A program made the translations under genes and the position numbers. The notes under the pieces are model-generated. The model saw nothing but the letters and a program-made list of their open reading frames with translations, was not told the DNA's origin and did not search any database. DNA of 64,000 nt from Smithellaceae bacterium (GTDB lineage: Bacteria > Desulfobacterota > Syntrophia > Syntrophales > Smithellaceae). Every line of letters begins with the position of its first letter. Positions within the stretch are counted from its first letter, which is position 1. The stretch covers positions 1 through 64,000 of the forward strand of contig JAUYFM010000067.1 in the NCBI GenBank assembly GCA_030690945.1, in the 5' to 3' direction. Below are positions 10,650 through 22,852 of the stretch, piece after piece.

Positions 10650-13297
10650 TTTCTAATAAAAACACATTCAAAATAATCTCAACCCTCTTTCTTTTTCTTC
10701 TTTGCTTTCTGGCAGAAGCCCAGGCCGAAAACCTCAAGAAAATAAGCATCCTGCCTTTTGACGTTCACGCAAGCGTCGAAGGCGGCACGTTGCAAAAATC
10801 CGTTTACAGTCACCTGGAAAAAGAATTCCAGCGGGAAAAGAAAATTGAAGTTGTAGCGGCAGGTGGTTATGCCAAAAGCAATGTTTTGCTTAATAAAGAC
10901 CAGGCCGTCGCAGCCGGGAAGGCCCTGGGGGTGGACTATGTGGTCACAGGCAGCATCACACAGTTCGGCGAGGCGCTGAACATCGACGTGCAAATTATCG
11001 ATATTACCCGAGAGACGATTTTACCGGCCGTGTCCATGCAGGGCAAGGGATCAGCGGGCTTGGAGGCGTTGGCGGGTGAACTGAAAACGGCAATACTGGA
11101 CCGCATGGGACTTTTGGATAAAATTGCACGGATTGATATCGCGGGCAACCGCAAAATCGGAGCAGACGCCATTAAACAGCAGCTTAAGAGCAAGGCCGGC
11201 AACCCTTTGAACGAAGAGGATATCACCGCTGATATTAAAGCCATTTTCAAGATGGGATTATTTGTGGATGTCAGCGCGCAAGTGACGACAGAGCCGCAAG
11301 GCAAAGTCATTACTTTCACCATTGCCGAAAAAGGACTGATATCGGAAATCCGGCTGATCGGCAACAAGAAACTGGACAAAGACGACATTCTGGGCGCCAT
11401 GACCGTCAAGACAAGACAAAGCCTCAATCAGGAAAAAATTAAAGAAGACATTCAAAAAATCAAGGCGCTTTATGACACCAAAGGGTATTACAATGCGGAA
11501 ATCAGCGACCGCCTGGAAAAAGACGGCCAAAAAGACATTGTCCTGATTCTGGACATTAAAGAGAATGACCGGGTCTATATCCGTTCCATCACGTTTGAGG
11601 GGAATGAATCTTTTTCCACAAAAGAGCTGGTCAAGATGATGACCTCGACAGAGCGCACCTTATTGGGCTTCATTACGGATACGGGCATCCTGCAAACCCA
11701 GCAGATCAAGCAGGATATTCAAAAATTAACCGCTTTTTATTTCAATAACGGTTTTGTCAACGCCCAGATCGGCGAACCGGCCATCACGCACGACGCCAAA
11801 GGCATTTATATCAAGATCATCGTCAAGGAAGGCAAGCGGTTCAAAATCGGTAACGTGGAAATTTCCGGAGATTACCTGGAAAAACCCAGAGTCGATCTAT
11901 TCACGCTTTTAAAAACAAAATCGGGAAACTACTATGATCGGGAAGCGATCTTGAAAGATATGGAAGCGATCACACTGGCCGCCAACGATGAAGGCTATGC
12001 GCACACCGATGTGAATCCCAAAATCACCTCTCGCGAAAAAGAACAACTGGTGGATGTGAACTTCCAGTTGACCAAAGGCAACCTTGTTCATATTGCCCGC
12101 ATCGGCATTTCAGGCAATACGACCACGCGTGACAAAGTTATCCGGCGGCAGCTGTCCATCGTGGAAGGGGATTTGTATTCCTCAAGCAAGCTGAAAAACA
12201 GTTATGCCAGTTTAAACCAGTTGCGTTATTTTGAAGAAGTGGACTTTCAGACGGAAAAGGCGCCGGATAACAAAATGGATGTTAATATCCGCGTCAAAGA
12301 AAAAAATACGGGCATGTTCATGATCGGCGCGGGTTACAGCGCCGTTGATCAGGCCGTGATCATGGCACAGGTCGTCCAGCAGAATTTTCTGGGTTACGGA
12401 CAGACGTTAAGCCTGAAAGCTTCCCTGGGTTCCAAGACCAATAATTACGAGTTGTCCTTTACCGAACCCTGGCTTTTTGATCTGCCGCTGTGGTGCAAAG
12501 CGGACATCTGGAAATACAAAAAGGAATACGATTCCTATACGCTGGATACACGCGGCACCGGAGTAACCCTGGGCTATCCGCTTTGGTGGAAAATTGTCGG
12601 CTATGCCGGCTATAAGCTGAGCATAGATAATATTCAGGACGTCAATCGGTCAACCGCCTCTTCCTATATCAAGGCCCAGGAAGGCGAAAGAACTACCAGC
12701 GCTCTAACCTTCACGCTCGCCTACGATACGACCAACGACAACATGTTTCCCAGCAAGGGAATCAAGACCAGTGTTTCCGTTCAACATGCGGGCACCCCTT
12801 TGGGCGGCAACACAAAGTTCACAAAATATTCGGGCGCCATTGCCGGTTATTACCCGCTCTTCTGGGATATTGTTATCAGCGCGAAAGGCCGAATCGGTTA
12901 TCTGCAGAACAATGATGACCGCGACGACAGAATTCCGATTTACGAAAGATATGTTCTGGGCGGCATCAACTCTCTGCGCGGTCTGCGCTACGTCGGCCCG
13001 ACCAATCCGGGAACCAGTGACGTAATCGGCGGCACCACCATGTTATCCTTCACCGCGGAAGTTGTTTTCCCCCTGATTAAAGACGCGGGCATAAAGGGCG
13101 TTTTATTTTATGATGCAGGCAATACCTGGAACGGCGGTTACTATGTCGATGACTTAAGAATGACTTGTGGCACGGGCATTCGCTGGCAATCCCCCATCGG
13201 ACCTTTGCGGCTGGAATACGGCTATGTACTGGATCGCAAGGGATTGAATGACGACTCGATGGGCCGCTTTGAATTCACCATCGGTATGTTCATGTAA
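10646..13297 (+). CDS. bamA: outer membrane assembly factor BamA with extra N-terminal TolB/CsgG-like domain
   Basis: Multiple POTRA repeats and a C-terminal Omp85 barrel ([29 protein letters not shown]...FEFTIGMFM). Residues ~30-155 resemble a TolB-N/CsgG-type alpha/beta domain. Confidence 0.93.
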   Translation: MISNKNTFKIISTLFLFLLCFLAEAQAENLKKISILPFDVHASVEGGTLQKSVYSHLEKEFQREKKIEVVAAGGYAKSNVLLNKDQAVAAGKALGVDYVVTGSITQFGEALNIDVQIIDITRETILPAVSMQGKGSAGLEALAGELKTAILDRMGLLDKIARIDIAGNRKIGADAIKQQLKSKAGNPLNEEDITADIKAIFKMGLFVDVSAQVTTEPQGKVITFTIAEKGLISEIRLIGNKKLDKDDILGAMTVKTRQSLNQEKIKEDIQKIKALYDTKGYYNAEISDRLEKDGQKDIVLILDIKENDRVYIRSITFEGNESFSTKELVKMMTSTERTLLGFITDTGILQTQQIKQDIQKLTAFYFNNGFVNAQIGEPAITHDAKGIYIKIIVKEGKRFKIGNVEISGDYLEKPRVDLFTLLKTKSGNYYDREAILKDMEAITLAANDEGYAHTDVNPKITSREKEQLVDVNFQLTKGNLVHIARIGISGNTTTRDKVIRRQLSIVEGDLYSSSKLKNSYASLNQLRYFEEVDFQTEKAPDNKMDVNIRVKEKNTGMFMIGAGYSAVDQAVIMAQVVQQNFLGYGQTLSLKASLGSKTNNYELSFTEPWLFDLPLWCKADIWKYKKEYDSYTLDTRGTGVTLGYPLWWKIVGYAGYKLSIDNIQDVNRSTASSYIKAQEGERTTSALTFTLAYDTTNDNMFPSKGIKTSVSVQHAGTPLGGNTKFTKYSGAIAGYYPLFWDIVISAKGRIGYLQNNDDRDDRIPIYERYVLGGINSLRGLRYVGPTNPGTSDVIGGTTMLSFTAEVVFPLIKDAGIKGVLFYDAGNTWNGGYYVDDLRMTCGTGIRWQSPIGPLRLEYGYVLDRKGLNDDSMGRFEFTIGMFM

Positions 13298-13362
13298 TAG
13301 AGCAAATGAAGACTGTCTTCACTGCTTGATAATAGACTAACCAACCGAGAGGAGATTTTAAA

Positions 13363-13893
13363 ATGAAAAAAAATATTTGTCTGATTGCAGGATTGGTCCT
13401 GCTCATTATGGTCTGGGCAAACACATCCTTTGCCGCAGATCGGATCGGTTTTATCAACATTCAGGAGATTATTCAAAGCTCGAACGCCGGCAAAAAAGCA
13501 GCCGAAGAATTTAAAAAGCTCGTGGATAAAAAGCAAGTAAACATCAAAGACATGGAAAACGAAGTCAAAAAGATGAAAGACGAACTTGACAAACAAGGCG
13601 CCATTCTGACAGCCGGCGCCCGCAGCGACAAGGAAGCCGCCTATCAGAGAAAATTGCGCGATTACCAGATCCTCGTCGATGACACCAACAAGGAGCTCCA
13701 GAAACGTGATCAGGAATATTCACAGAAAATAATTCCCGATATACTGAAAGTCGTCCGGGCCATTGCTGAAAAGGAAAAATATACTCTGATTCTGGATATC
13801 AGCACCATGCCGATGCCCTATCATGACAAGGCCAACGATATCAGCAAGAAAGTCATTGAAGACTTCAACAAAGCTCAAAGTACAAAAAAATAA
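13363..13893 (+). CDS. skp: OmpH/Skp family periplasmic chaperone
   Basis: Signal peptide then IGFINIQEIIQSSNAGKKAAEEFKKLVDKKQ coiled coil; between bamA and lpxD. Confidence 0.9.
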   Translation: MKKNICLIAGLVLLIMVWANTSFAADRIGFINIQEIIQSSNAGKKAAEEFKKLVDKKQVNIKDMENEVKKMKDELDKQGAILTAGARSDKEAAYQRKLRDYQILVDDTNKELQKRDQEYSQKIIPDILKVVRAIAEKEKYTLILDISTMPMPYHDKANDISKKVIEDFNKAQSTKK

Positions 13894-13899
13894 CCTTCG

Positions 13900-14952
13900 T
13901 TGAACGAAATGAAAAAAAGTATTCAGGAAATAGCCGCCATGATCGGCGGCGCCGTCCTCGGCGACGATAAGAGGGTGATCAGGAATATCCGGCCGATTGA
14001 CGAAGCAGGCATTGATGATCTGACCTTTATCGCCAATCCGAAATATTATAAAATGCTGGAAACGACACGCGCGGCGGCCATCCTCGTACCGCCCGGAACC
14101 GTCGAACCAGATAAAAATCTGATTGTCGTAGCCGACCCCTACGCGGCCTTTGGGAAGCTCCTGGCAGTGTTTTATCCGGTCGATCATGGCCCGATCGGCG
14201 TCCATCCTGCTGCTTATATCGAAGAAGGCGCCTGGGTCTCACAAGAGGCGACCGTCTTGCCCCGGGCTTTCGTAAGCTCGGGCGCCCGCATCGAAAAAGG
14301 CGCGGTTATATACCCCGGCGTGTTTATCGGCCGCAACACATCCGTCGGCGAAGATTCGATCCTTTACGCCAATGTCAGTGTTTATCAAAACTGCATCATT
14401 GGCCGCCGCGTGATTCTTCATTCCGGCGTCGTCATCGGCGCGGACGGTTTCGGCTTTGCCGCGCCCGGCGCGGGCAACGCCAAAATTCCACAGGTCGGCA
14501 TCGTTCAAATTGACGATGACGTGGAGCTTGGCGCCAACACCACCGTTGACCGGGCCACCCTGGGTAAAACCTGGATTCAACGGAACGTGAAGGTTGATAA
14601 TCTTGTTCAGATTGCACACAATGTCGTTATCGGCGAAAATTCGGCCATTGCCGCCCAGACTGGTATTTCGGGGTCCACCAAAATAGGGCGCAGCGTCATC
14701 ATCGGTGGACAGGTCGGCATTGTCGGGCATATTTCCATCGGAGATCATGCCATGATCGGCGCCTCCTCGGGCATTCACAAGGATATCCCCGCAGGCCAGG
14801 TTGGCGGCGGAAGGCCGTTTCTTCCCTACAAAGAATGGCTGAAAGTAGAATCCAGCAAGGTCAAACTTCCGGAAATGCGTGCAAAATTGACACAACTGAT
14901 CAAACAAGTGGAACAACTTGAAGCAAAAATAAATAAACCAGGTGAAAATTAA
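13900..14952 (+). CDS. lpxD: UDP-3-O-acylglucosamine N-acyltransferase
   Basis: N-terminal LpxD domain, hexapeptide repeats, GADGFGFA and [28 protein letters not shown]. Confidence 0.95.
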   Translation: MNEMKKSIQEIAAMIGGAVLGDDKRVIRNIRPIDEAGIDDLTFIANPKYYKMLETTRAAAILVPPGTVEPDKNLIVVADPYAAFGKLLAVFYPVDHGPIGVHPAAYIEEGAWVSQEATVLPRAFVSSGARIEKGAVIYPGVFIGRNTSVGEDSILYANVSVYQNCIIGRRVILHSGVVIGADGFGFAAPGAGNAKIPQVGIVQIDDDVELGANTTVDRATLGKTWIQRNVKVDNLVQIAHNVVIGENSAIAAQTGISGSTKIGRSVIIGGQVGIVGHISIGDHAMIGASSGIHKDIPAGQVGGGRPFLPYKEWLKVESSKVKLPEMRAKLTQLIKQVEQLEAKINKPGEN

Positions 14953-14953
14953 A

Positions 14954-15727
14954 ATGAAAATTCATCCTACAGCAATTATCGCAGCGGACGCCCAGTTGGA
15001 AGACGGCGTAGAAATCGGCCCTTACTGCATTATCGGCAGCGACGTTAAGATCGGGAAAAATACAATCATCGGTCCACACACCGTAATTGATAATTACACG
15101 CGGATTGGCGAAAGCTGTCACATCTTTCAATTCTGCTCCATTGGGGCTCCTCCCCAGGATCTTAAATTCGGTGGGGAAAAAACTACCGTAATTATTGGAA
15201 ATTTTAATACAATCCGGGAATATGTCAGCATCCATCGTGGCACAAGCGCCGATACCGGCATGACAATCATGGGTGATCATAATCTGCTGATGGCCTATGT
15301 CCACATTGCTCATAATTGCAAATTAGGCAATAATGTCATCATCGGCAATTCGACGGGACTGGCCGGACATGTTCATGTTGAAGATTATGCGATTATCAGC
15401 CCGCTGAGCGGCGTCCATCAATTCTGTCGTATCGGCGCACACTGTATCGTTGGCGGCGCATCCGCCGTGGTCAAGGACATTCCGCCTTATGCAATGGCCA
15501 ACGGTAATCGAGCCACGCTATTCGGCCTGAATATGATCGGTCTTCAAAGACGTAATTTTCCAGAAAGCGCCATTGCCGGCCTCAAACAAGCCTATCGCAT
15601 TATTTTCCGTTCCGATCTTCTCCTGGAAGAAGCGTTGGAAAAGGCCCGGACAGAAGTAGAAGACTGCCCCGAAGTTCGGCACTTTATCAACTTTATTCAA
15701 GAATCAAAAAGAAGCATTTGCCGCTAG
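14954..15727 (+). CDS. lpxA: acyl-ACP--UDP-sugar O/N-acyltransferase LpxA
   Basis: [77 protein letters not shown]. Confidence 0.95.
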   Translation: MKIHPTAIIAADAQLEDGVEIGPYCIIGSDVKIGKNTIIGPHTVIDNYTRIGESCHIFQFCSIGAPPQDLKFGGEKTTVIIGNFNTIREYVSIHRGTSADTGMTIMGDHNLLMAYVHIAHNCKLGNNVIIGNSTGLAGHVHVEDYAIISPLSGVHQFCRIGAHCIVGGASAVVKDIPPYAMANGNRATLFGLNMIGLQRRNFPESAIAGLKQAYRIIFRSDLLLEEALEKARTEVEDCPEVRHFINFIQESKRSICR

Positions 15728-15737
15728 AGAGAGAAAA

Positions 15738-16694
15738 ATGACAACAGAAAAAAATATTCGAGTGGGCGTGGTCGGCATTGGTCATCTCGGCAGTTATCAT
15801 TTGCAGAAATACGCCAAAATAGACTCCTGCAAAATCACGGCCGTGTCTGATACGCAGCTTGAACGGGCACAGAAGGCCGCCGGTCTTTATGCCTGCTCGG
15901 CTTTTACGGACCATCGGGACATGATCGGCCTCGTTGACGCCGTGAGTATTGCCGTCCCGACGGGTTTTCATTACGCTGTCGCCAGAGATTTTCTGGCCGC
16001 GGGCGTTGATGTGCTGATTGAAAAACCCATATGTGCGACTCTCGAAGAAGCTGATGAACTCCTCAGACTTACCGAAAAAAACAAACTGATCCTGCAAGTG
16101 GGATTTGTGGAACGATTTAATCCGGCCATCATGGCGCTTGACTCCGTAATTACGCGGCCGCTGTTCATTGAAGTGCATCGCCTGCATCCCTTCTTTGAAC
16201 GCGGCACCGATGTGGATGTGATTCTGGATTTAATGATTCACGATCTGGACTTAATCCTGAAATTCGTCAATGCGCCGCTCGCCAGCGTGGAAGCGGTAGG
16301 GGTTCCCGTTCTTTCGGACAAAATCGACATCTCCAATGTCCGTCTATCGTTTACCACCGGCTGCATCGCTAACATCACCGCCAGCCGCATCAGCGCCAAG
16401 ACCATGCAGAAAATCCGTTTTTTCGGCCCGGAAGGCTACCACTCCGTGGACTGTCAAAAAAGGGAAGTCCTGTCGCTCAGTAAAATCGTCAACGGCGACG
16501 GCAAGCAGCAAATCGTTCAAAACCATATTGATGTGGGCAGCCACGATCCCCTGGAGGAAGAAGTCCGCTCATTCGTCAGCGCCGTCCTGACCCGCTCCAA
16601 ACCGCTGGTATCCGGCGAGGACGGCCGCCGGTCTCTGGCGCTGGCCATAGAAATTCTTCAAAAAATGAAAACACATGAGGACATCCAATTATGA
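15738..16694 (+). CDS. gnnA: Gfo/Idh/MocA family oxidoreductase, GnnA-like by context
   Basis: Rossmann motif [33 protein letters not shown]; located between lpxA and a DegT aminotransferase, upstream of lpxB. Confidence 0.78.
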   Translation: MTTEKNIRVGVVGIGHLGSYHLQKYAKIDSCKITAVSDTQLERAQKAAGLYACSAFTDHRDMIGLVDAVSIAVPTGFHYAVARDFLAAGVDVLIEKPICATLEEADELLRLTEKNKLILQVGFVERFNPAIMALDSVITRPLFIEVHRLHPFFERGTDVDVILDLMIHDLDLILKFVNAPLASVEAVGVPVLSDKIDISNVRLSFTTGCIANITASRISAKTMQKIRFFGPEGYHSVDCQKREVLSLSKIVNGDGKQQIVQNHIDVGSHDPLEEEVRSFVSAVLTRSKPLVSGEDGRRSLALAIEILQKMKTHEDIQL

Positions 16695-17785
16695 TCCCGA
16701 TGGTTGATTTAAAAAGACAATACGCCCGGCTGAAAAACGAAATCGACCAAGCCGTGGGGCAGGCACTGGAACAGACGCAATTTATTCTGGGACCGAACGT
16801 CTCTGCACTGGAGGCGGAAATCGCCGCCTACCACGGTCTGCCTTATGCCGTAGGATGCGCCAACGGCACGGACGCTCTGCTTCTGGCCCTGCGCGCCTGC
16901 GGGATCGGCCCAGGCGACGAAGTCATCACCACGCCCTTCACCTTCATCGCCACCGCGGAAGTGGTCGCGCTCGTGGGCGCCAAACCGGTCTTTGTCGATA
17001 TTTGCCCGGACACTTTTAACATTGATCCCGGCAAGATCGCCGCTAAAATTACATCCCGGACCAAAGCCGTCATTCCCGTCCATTTATTCGGCCATCCCGC
17101 CGATATGGACCCGATTATAGACATCGCACGGAAACATCATCTGAAAGTCATTGAAGATTGCGCACAGGCTTTTGGCGCAACGTATCAGGGACAAACCGTC
17201 GGCACCATGGGCGACGTCGGCTGTTTCAGCTTTTTCCCCAGCAAAAATCTCGGTTGTTACGGCGACGGCGGTATCGCGATCACGCACGACGAGGAAATCG
17301 CCTCAAAAATTAAAATGCTCCGCAACCACGGCAGTGCGGTGCGGTATTACCATTCCGAAGTCGGTTACAACAGCCGGCTCGATGAAATCCAGGCCGCCAT
17401 TCTCCGCGTCAAGCTGCCTCAAATCGACACGGCCAATGACGCCCGCCGCGAAAATGCCGCCGCCTATTGCCAGGCCATGGCCGGAAAAGATATCGTGCTG
17501 CCCTCGGAACGTCCCGGCTGCAAACATGTGTATCATCAGTTTACCATCCGCACTAAAAACCGCCAGACCATTGCCGACGCGCTTCAAGGCGCGGGAAGTG
17601 CCTCCGCCGTTTACTACCCGGTCCCCCTGCATCAGCAGGACGTCTTTCTCAAAATGTATGACCTGAAAGAAAACCTGAGCGTCAGTGAAACCTGCGCCCA
17701 TGAAGTTCTTTCACTGCCGATGTTTCCGGAACTGACACCGGAAGAAATCAGGCTGATAACCGATGTGGTCAATAATGTCCGTTGA
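16691..17785 (+). CDS. gnnB: DegT/DnrJ/EryC1/StrS family aminotransferase, GnnB-like by context
   Basis: [51 protein letters not shown] (PLP lysine); overlaps the upstream oxidoreductase gene by 4 nt. Confidence 0.8.
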   Translation: MIPMVDLKRQYARLKNEIDQAVGQALEQTQFILGPNVSALEAEIAAYHGLPYAVGCANGTDALLLALRACGIGPGDEVITTPFTFIATAEVVALVGAKPVFVDICPDTFNIDPGKIAAKITSRTKAVIPVHLFGHPADMDPIIDIARKHHLKVIEDCAQAFGATYQGQTVGTMGDVGCFSFFPSKNLGCYGDGGIAITHDEEIASKIKMLRNHGSAVRYYHSEVGYNSRLDEIQAAILRVKLPQIDTANDARRENAAAYCQAMAGKDIVLPSERPGCKHVYHQFTIRTKNRQTIADALQGAGSASAVYYPVPLHQQDVFLKMYDLKENLSVSETCAHEVLSLPMFPELTPEEIRLITDVVNNVR

Positions 17786-18959
17786 AAAAAGTAATACAAA
17801 GATAAACGTGGCCGCAGTAAGCGGGCATGCTCCGAAGGTGATGATCGTCGCCGGAGAGGCCTCCGGCGATCTGCATGGCTCCTTTCTGGTCCGGGAAATG
17901 CTCGCCATTAATCCATCCCTACACTTCTACGGCATTGGCGGCAACAAAATGAAAGAAGCGGGCGTGAGGCTTTTGGCTTTCGCAGCGGATATTGCCGTGG
18001 TCGGCGTTACGGAAGTATTTTCAAAAATCGGCACGTTTATTAAAATCAACGCCAAAATAAGAAAATCCATGGACCAGTTAAAACCGAATCTGGTTATTCT
18101 GATTGATTTTCCCGATTTCAACCTGAATATCGTGGCCCGGGCCGCCCGAAAAAGAAATATTAAAATATTTTACTATATCAGTCCGCAGGTTTGGGCATGG
18201 CGCGGAGGACGAGTCGAGCAAATTAAAAGGCTGGTCGACAGGATGGTCGTTATTCTGCCGTTTGAAGTCGATTTTTACGCCGCGCGCGGATTCGCTGTCC
18301 ATTATGTAGGCCATCCCCTGCGGGATACGGTGAAAACCTCATTTACCAAATCTCAAGCCAGGCTTCATTTCGGTCTTTCCGAAAAGCAAACGACCATTGG
18401 CCTGGTGCCGGGCAGCCGGACGGCGGAAATCACCAGGCTTTTGCCGGAAATGATGCGGGCGGCGCAAATCATTTCTAAAAAGATACCGGATGCGCAATAC
18501 ATCCTGCCCCTGGCGGACACGCTGGAAGAAAAAATCGCCGCCGGGATCATTGCCTCTTCCGGTCTGAGCGTCAAAATTGTCTCGGGACGCACGTATGACG
18601 TTCTTGCCTGCTGCGATCTGGCTATTGTGACGTCCGGAACGGCAACGCTGGAAACCGGCCTGATGGGCGTGCCCATGATTATCATTTACAAGCTGTCGCC
18701 TTTTTCGGCGGCAATCGGCAGAATGATCATCAAGCCGCAGCATATCGGCCTGGTCAATATCATTGCCGGCAAAGCCGTTGTCCCGGAATTGCTTCAACAG
18801 GACGCCAACGGCCCGCGTATCGCATCCGAGGCTCTGGCTATTTTATTAAACGATGAAAAAAAGAAGGAAATTATCACCGAGCTTCAGAACATCCGCGCCA
18901 AATTGGGCGAACCCGGCGCCGCCAGAAGAGCTGCGCAAATTGCCTGCGATATGATATAG
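17775..18959 (+). CDS. lpxB: lipid-A-disaccharide synthase
   Basis: [43 protein letters not shown]. Start could also be 17763. Confidence 0.96.
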   Translation: MSVEKSNTKINVAAVSGHAPKVMIVAGEASGDLHGSFLVREMLAINPSLHFYGIGGNKMKEAGVRLLAFAADIAVVGVTEVFSKIGTFIKINAKIRKSMDQLKPNLVILIDFPDFNLNIVARAARKRNIKIFYYISPQVWAWRGGRVEQIKRLVDRMVVILPFEVDFYAARGFAVHYVGHPLRDTVKTSFTKSQARLHFGLSEKQTTIGLVPGSRTAEITRLLPEMMRAAQIISKKIPDAQYILPLADTLEEKIAAGIIASSGLSVKIVSGRTYDVLACCDLAIVTSGTATLETGLMGVPMIIIYKLSPFSAAIGRMIIKPQHIGLVNIIAGKAVVPELLQQDANGPRIASEALAILLNDEKKKEIITELQNIRAKLGEPGAARRAAQIACDMI

Positions 18960-18967
18960 GATCAACT

Positions 18968-20725
18968 ATGGAAACTTTTAAAAGATTGTTATTCATGGCC
19001 AAGCAACATTATGTGCGCTTTATCTTTGCCGCACTTTGCATGATCATTGCCGGAGGTTTGCAATCCGCTCTGCCGCTGATTTCCAAGCCGGCCATTGACG
19101 AAATATTTGTCAGTAAAAACATTGCCGCACTGAAATGGATCCCCTTTGCCATTATCGGTATTTTTCTTTTTAAAGGATTGTGCAACTACGGACAGTCCAT
19201 TTTAATGAGTTCTATCGGCTTGCGCATCGTTACCGATTTGCGCAATAAACTTTACGAAAAAATTCAGAACCAATCTTTATCTTTTTTTGCCGAACATCCC
19301 ACTGGATTGCTGATGTCGCGGATCACCAATGATGTTCAATCCGTTCAGACCGCATCATCGGAGGCCATAACAGCATTAATCAAAGACAGCTTTATGCTGC
19401 TGTCATTGGTGGGGGTTATTTTCTACACGGACTGGAAACTGGCGTTGATTGCCATGATTGTTTTCCCCCTGGCCATCTATCCCATTTCCCTGTTTGGCAG
19501 AAAAATGCGCAAGGTGACAACGTCCACGCAAATCACCATGGGAACCCTGAGCTCCCTTTTACAGGAAACCATTTCCGGAACACGCATCGTCAAAGCCTTT
19601 TGCATGGAAAAATATGAAAATAAAAGATTCGCCGCGGAAAATGAAAGGCTGTTTAAATATAACATGAAAGCCGTTTCCGTAAACGCCATTTCCAGCCCCC
19701 TCATGGATTTTCTGGGCGGATTGGGGATTGCCGCCGTCATTTTTTACGGCGGATTCAACGTCGTGCAGGGGCATTCCACGCCCGGCACTTTTTTCTCTTT
19801 TATTGCCGCGCTGCTGATGCTCTACGAACCGGTTAAACGACTGACCAATATCAATAACACCATCAACCAGGGCATTGCCGGTGCCGACCGTATTTTTAAT
19901 ATCATCGACCGCATACCTGATATTGAAGATAAATCGAATGCCATTGTGCTGCCCTCTGTTACCCAAGGCGTCGAGATTGAAAATGCGACGTTTTGCTATG
20001 AAACAACGCCGGTGTTGAAGAATATTAATCTCTCGATCAAGGCGGGTGAAGTTGTCGCGTTTGTCGGCATGAGCGGCGGCGGCAAAACATCGCTGGTGAA
20101 TCTGATCCCCCGTTTTTACGACGTCTCCGCCGGACGCGTCCTGATCGACGGTTATGATATCCGCGACGTCACACTGCAATCGTTGCGCGGCCAGATCGCC
20201 ATCGTCACGCAGCAGACCATCCTTTTTAATGATACCGTTAAAAACAACATCGCGTACGGCGATATCCAGAGAACGGAAAAAGACATCTTGAACGCCGCCC
20301 GTGCGGCCAACGCTCATGACTTCATCAGCCGGCTGCCCAAAGGATACGAATCCAATATCGGAGAACTGGGCACCAAGCTGTCCGGCGGGGAAAAGCAACG
20401 CATCTCCATCGCGCGGGCGTTGCTCAAAGACGCGCCTATTCTCATTCTGGACGAAGCAACGTCGTCGCTGGATACGGAAGCCGAAATAGAAGTACAGGAC
20501 GCGCTCGACAATCTGATGAAAGGGCGCACCACGCTGGTCATCGCGCATCGGCTTTCCACCATCCGCAATGCCGACCGAATCATTGCCCTGGTCAACGGGG
20601 AGATCGTGGAAGAAGGCAATCATGAAGCCCTGATGGCTAAAAAAGGCGAATATTACCGCTTGTATAATTTGCAGTTCAAAGATGAAGGAAACAGCAATGA
20701 TCGATTGGCAAAGGATCTGGAATGA
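18968..20725 (+). CDS. msbA: lipid A export ABC transporter, permease/ATP-binding (MsbA-like)
   Basis: ABC exporter TM domain plus GMSGGGKTSLVNLIPRFYD and LSGGEKQRISIARALLKDAPILILDEATSSLD; LPS gene context. Confidence 0.92.
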   Translation: METFKRLLFMAKQHYVRFIFAALCMIIAGGLQSALPLISKPAIDEIFVSKNIAALKWIPFAIIGIFLFKGLCNYGQSILMSSIGLRIVTDLRNKLYEKIQNQSLSFFAEHPTGLLMSRITNDVQSVQTASSEAITALIKDSFMLLSLVGVIFYTDWKLALIAMIVFPLAIYPISLFGRKMRKVTTSTQITMGTLSSLLQETISGTRIVKAFCMEKYENKRFAAENERLFKYNMKAVSVNAISSPLMDFLGGLGIAAVIFYGGFNVVQGHSTPGTFFSFIAALLMLYEPVKRLTNINNTINQGIAGADRIFNIIDRIPDIEDKSNAIVLPSVTQGVEIENATFCYETTPVLKNINLSIKAGEVVAFVGMSGGGKTSLVNLIPRFYDVSAGRVLIDGYDIRDVTLQSLRGQIAIVTQQTILFNDTVKNNIAYGDIQRTEKDILNAARAANAHDFISRLPKGYESNIGELGTKLSGGEKQRISIARALLKDAPILILDEATSSLDTEAEIEVQDALDNLMKGRTTLVIAHRLSTIRNADRIIALVNGEIVEEGNHEALMAKKGEYYRLYNLQFKDEGNSNDRLAKDLE

Positions 20726-21809
20726 TAACGATTCGATGCGCCGCATCAGTCCGACAAGAGTAATTCTATTGCTCTTCTCGCTGCTCTATCGGCTGATCAT
20801 TCATTGGCGTAACCGACTCTACGATCGACAGATTCTGAAACCTGTCAAACTTTCCTGCCCGGTCATCAGCGTCGGCAACATCACCGTCGGCGGTACGGGG
20901 AAAACACCCTGTGTCATCATGCTTGCAAAAATACTTCAGCGACACGGTTGGAAGCCGGCGATTATCAGTCGCGGTTACGGCGCCAAAAGCGCCCAACCCG
21001 TCAACATCGTTTCCGATGGAAAAAGCATTCTGCTCAAAGCGGATATTGCCGGTGACGAGCCGCTGCTTATCGCCCGGTCGCTGCCGGACATTCCGGTTAT
21101 CACAGGAGCCAAACGTCGCCTGACCGGACCGGCGGCCATCGACCGATTCGGAGCGAATGTACTGATCTGTGACGACGCTTTCCAGCACCGTCAAATCTTC
21201 CGGGATATCGATATTGTTTTGCTCGACGCCGAAAAACCGCTGGGCAACGGTCATCTTCTACCGCGCGGTGAATTACGCGAATCCGTGGACGGCCTTCACC
21301 GCGCCGGTTGTTTTATTCTGACCCGCATGAATGATGAGACGCATCCTGTAAACCAGGACATCACCAGCATCGCACGCACATCAAATATACCCATTTTCCA
21401 CGCTGTTCATCAGTTCAAGGAAATGATCAAACCGGATGGGAGCGCCCGGCCACGAGGCGAACTTCGAGATAAGATAGTTTGCGCTTTTTGCGGCATTGCC
21501 AAACCGGATTCCTTTAAAAAACTATTGCTCGAAGCAGAGGCGAAAATTCTTTCATTTGACCCCTTCCCCGATCATTATGATTTCAGCCTTTATGATTTAC
21601 AGGAATTAAAAAACAAATTTCTCAGCCTGCGCGCCGATTATCTGGTGACCACGGAAAAGGATGCCATGCGCCTCCAGAATCATCCCGAATTTTTAAAAAT
21701 GCTTTGCATCTTACGCATGGAAATGGAAATAAAACCTTCAGCGCAGTCATTCGATAATTTTATAGTAGAGCGGTTGACCGCTGTTGTGAAGAGTAGTGAA
21801 CATCTATAG
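20697..21809 (+). CDS. lpxK: tetraacyldisaccharide 4'-kinase
   Basis: VISVGNITVGGTGKTPCVIMLA; GDEPLLIARSLP; DDAFQHRQIFRDIDIVLLDA; GNGHLLPRGELRE. Confidence 0.94.
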   Translation: MIDWQRIWNDNDSMRRISPTRVILLLFSLLYRLIIHWRNRLYDRQILKPVKLSCPVISVGNITVGGTGKTPCVIMLAKILQRHGWKPAIISRGYGAKSAQPVNIVSDGKSILLKADIAGDEPLLIARSLPDIPVITGAKRRLTGPAAIDRFGANVLICDDAFQHRQIFRDIDIVLLDAEKPLGNGHLLPRGELRESVDGLHRAGCFILTRMNDETHPVNQDITSIARTSNIPIFHAVHQFKEMIKPDGSARPRGELRDKIVCAFCGIAKPDSFKKLLLEAEAKILSFDPFPDHYDFSLYDLQELKNKFLSLRADYLVTTEKDAMRLQNHPEFLKMLCILRMEMEIKPSAQSFDNFIVERLTAVVKSSEHL

Positions 21810-21859
21810 TGAATGGTGGACAGCGGACAGGACTATGGGTGATAGGCGTGAATTACTTT

Positions 21860-21892
21860 TTTACTTAACACTTAAAACTTAAAACTATTTTT
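21860..21892. repeat. short copy of the CTTAAAA heptamer repeat upstream of the acyltransferase gene
   Basis: ttacttaacacttaaaacttaaaactattttt. Confidence 0.65.
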
Positions 21893-21897
21893 TATTT

Positions 21898-22779
21898 ATG
21901 AACATGAACATGAAAATTGCCAAAATCATATTTCGTATCATACCACTGCCTGCCCGACGTGCCCTTGCCGTTGGCCTGGCCAAGCTATTTTATTACCTAT
22001 CCCTCAAGCATCGACTAATCGCCGTTCATAATCTAACACGATCCTTTCCCGAAAAATCTTTAAACGAAATTTTAAGAATCGCCAAAGCCTCCTATGCGAG
22101 CTTTGCCCTGATCCTGGCGGAATTTTCCGATATTTACTATCTTAATAAAGACAATTTACACAAATGGATTCATATTAAAGGCCTGAATAATTATACCGAG
22201 GCCTGCCAAAAAGGAAAAGGAGTTCTCCTTTTCAGCGCGCACTTCGGCAACTGGGAAATCGGCAATGCTGCTCTGGCAATAACGACAAAACCATTTATCT
22301 TTGTTTACCGTATTCTGGACAGCCCATTTCTGGAAGAGGCGATCACTTATGTCCGTGCATCCTACGGGAATACTTCCCTGGATAAGGAAAATGCCATGAG
22401 ACCGATGATGCGCCACCTGAAAAATGGAACAACCATCAATCTTCTGATTGACCAGAACGTGGCTGTGTACGATGGAATTTTTATTAATTTCTTTAATCGT
22501 CCGGCCTGCACAACATCCGGTCTTGCCCTGCTGGCTTTGCACACCGGAGCGCCGGTATTGCCTGTTTTCACCACCCGATTGCCGGATGGTAAGTACGTAT
22601 TGGAGATTTTCCCTGAAGTTGATATCATCCATTCCGGTGACCGGAACGCTGACGTATTGAGCAATACACAGCATTTTACAAAAATTATTGAAGATCATGT
22701 CCGCAAGTATCCGGAACAATGGTTCTGGGTGCATCAGCGCTGGAAGACAAAGCTCTGCCAGGCCAGGAGGAATTCGTGA
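21898..22779 (+). CDS. LpxL/HtrB-type lysophospholipid/lauroyl acyltransferase
   Basis: SAHFGNWEIGNAAL (HX4D/E-like), LLIDQNVAVYDGIFINFFNRPA, WFWVHQRWKTK. Confidence 0.9.
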   Translation: MNMNMKIAKIIFRIIPLPARRALAVGLAKLFYYLSLKHRLIAVHNLTRSFPEKSLNEILRIAKASYASFALILAEFSDIYYLNKDNLHKWIHIKGLNNYTEACQKGKGVLLFSAHFGNWEIGNAALAITTKPFIFVYRILDSPFLEEAITYVRASYGNTSLDKENAMRPMMRHLKNGTTINLLIDQNVAVYDGIFINFFNRPACTTSGLALLALHTGAPVLPVFTTRLPDGKYVLEIFPEVDIIHSGDRNADVLSNTQHFTKIIEDHVRKYPEQWFWVHQRWKTKLCQARRNS

Positions 22780-22852
22780 AGCGTATCTCGCATTTCGGGG
22801 TTCACGATTCACGAGATACTGGATACTGGATAAGAAATACGAGGAAAAAACC

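Noticed and set aside
14239-14916. 225-aa minus-strand ORF antisense to lpxD
   Set aside because: Shadow of the hexapeptide-repeat gene; no independent evidence.
19559-20746. 395-aa minus-strand ORF antisense to msbA
   Set aside because: Fully antisense to a well-supported ABC exporter gene; composition looks like shadow-frame translation and no domain motif is recognisable.
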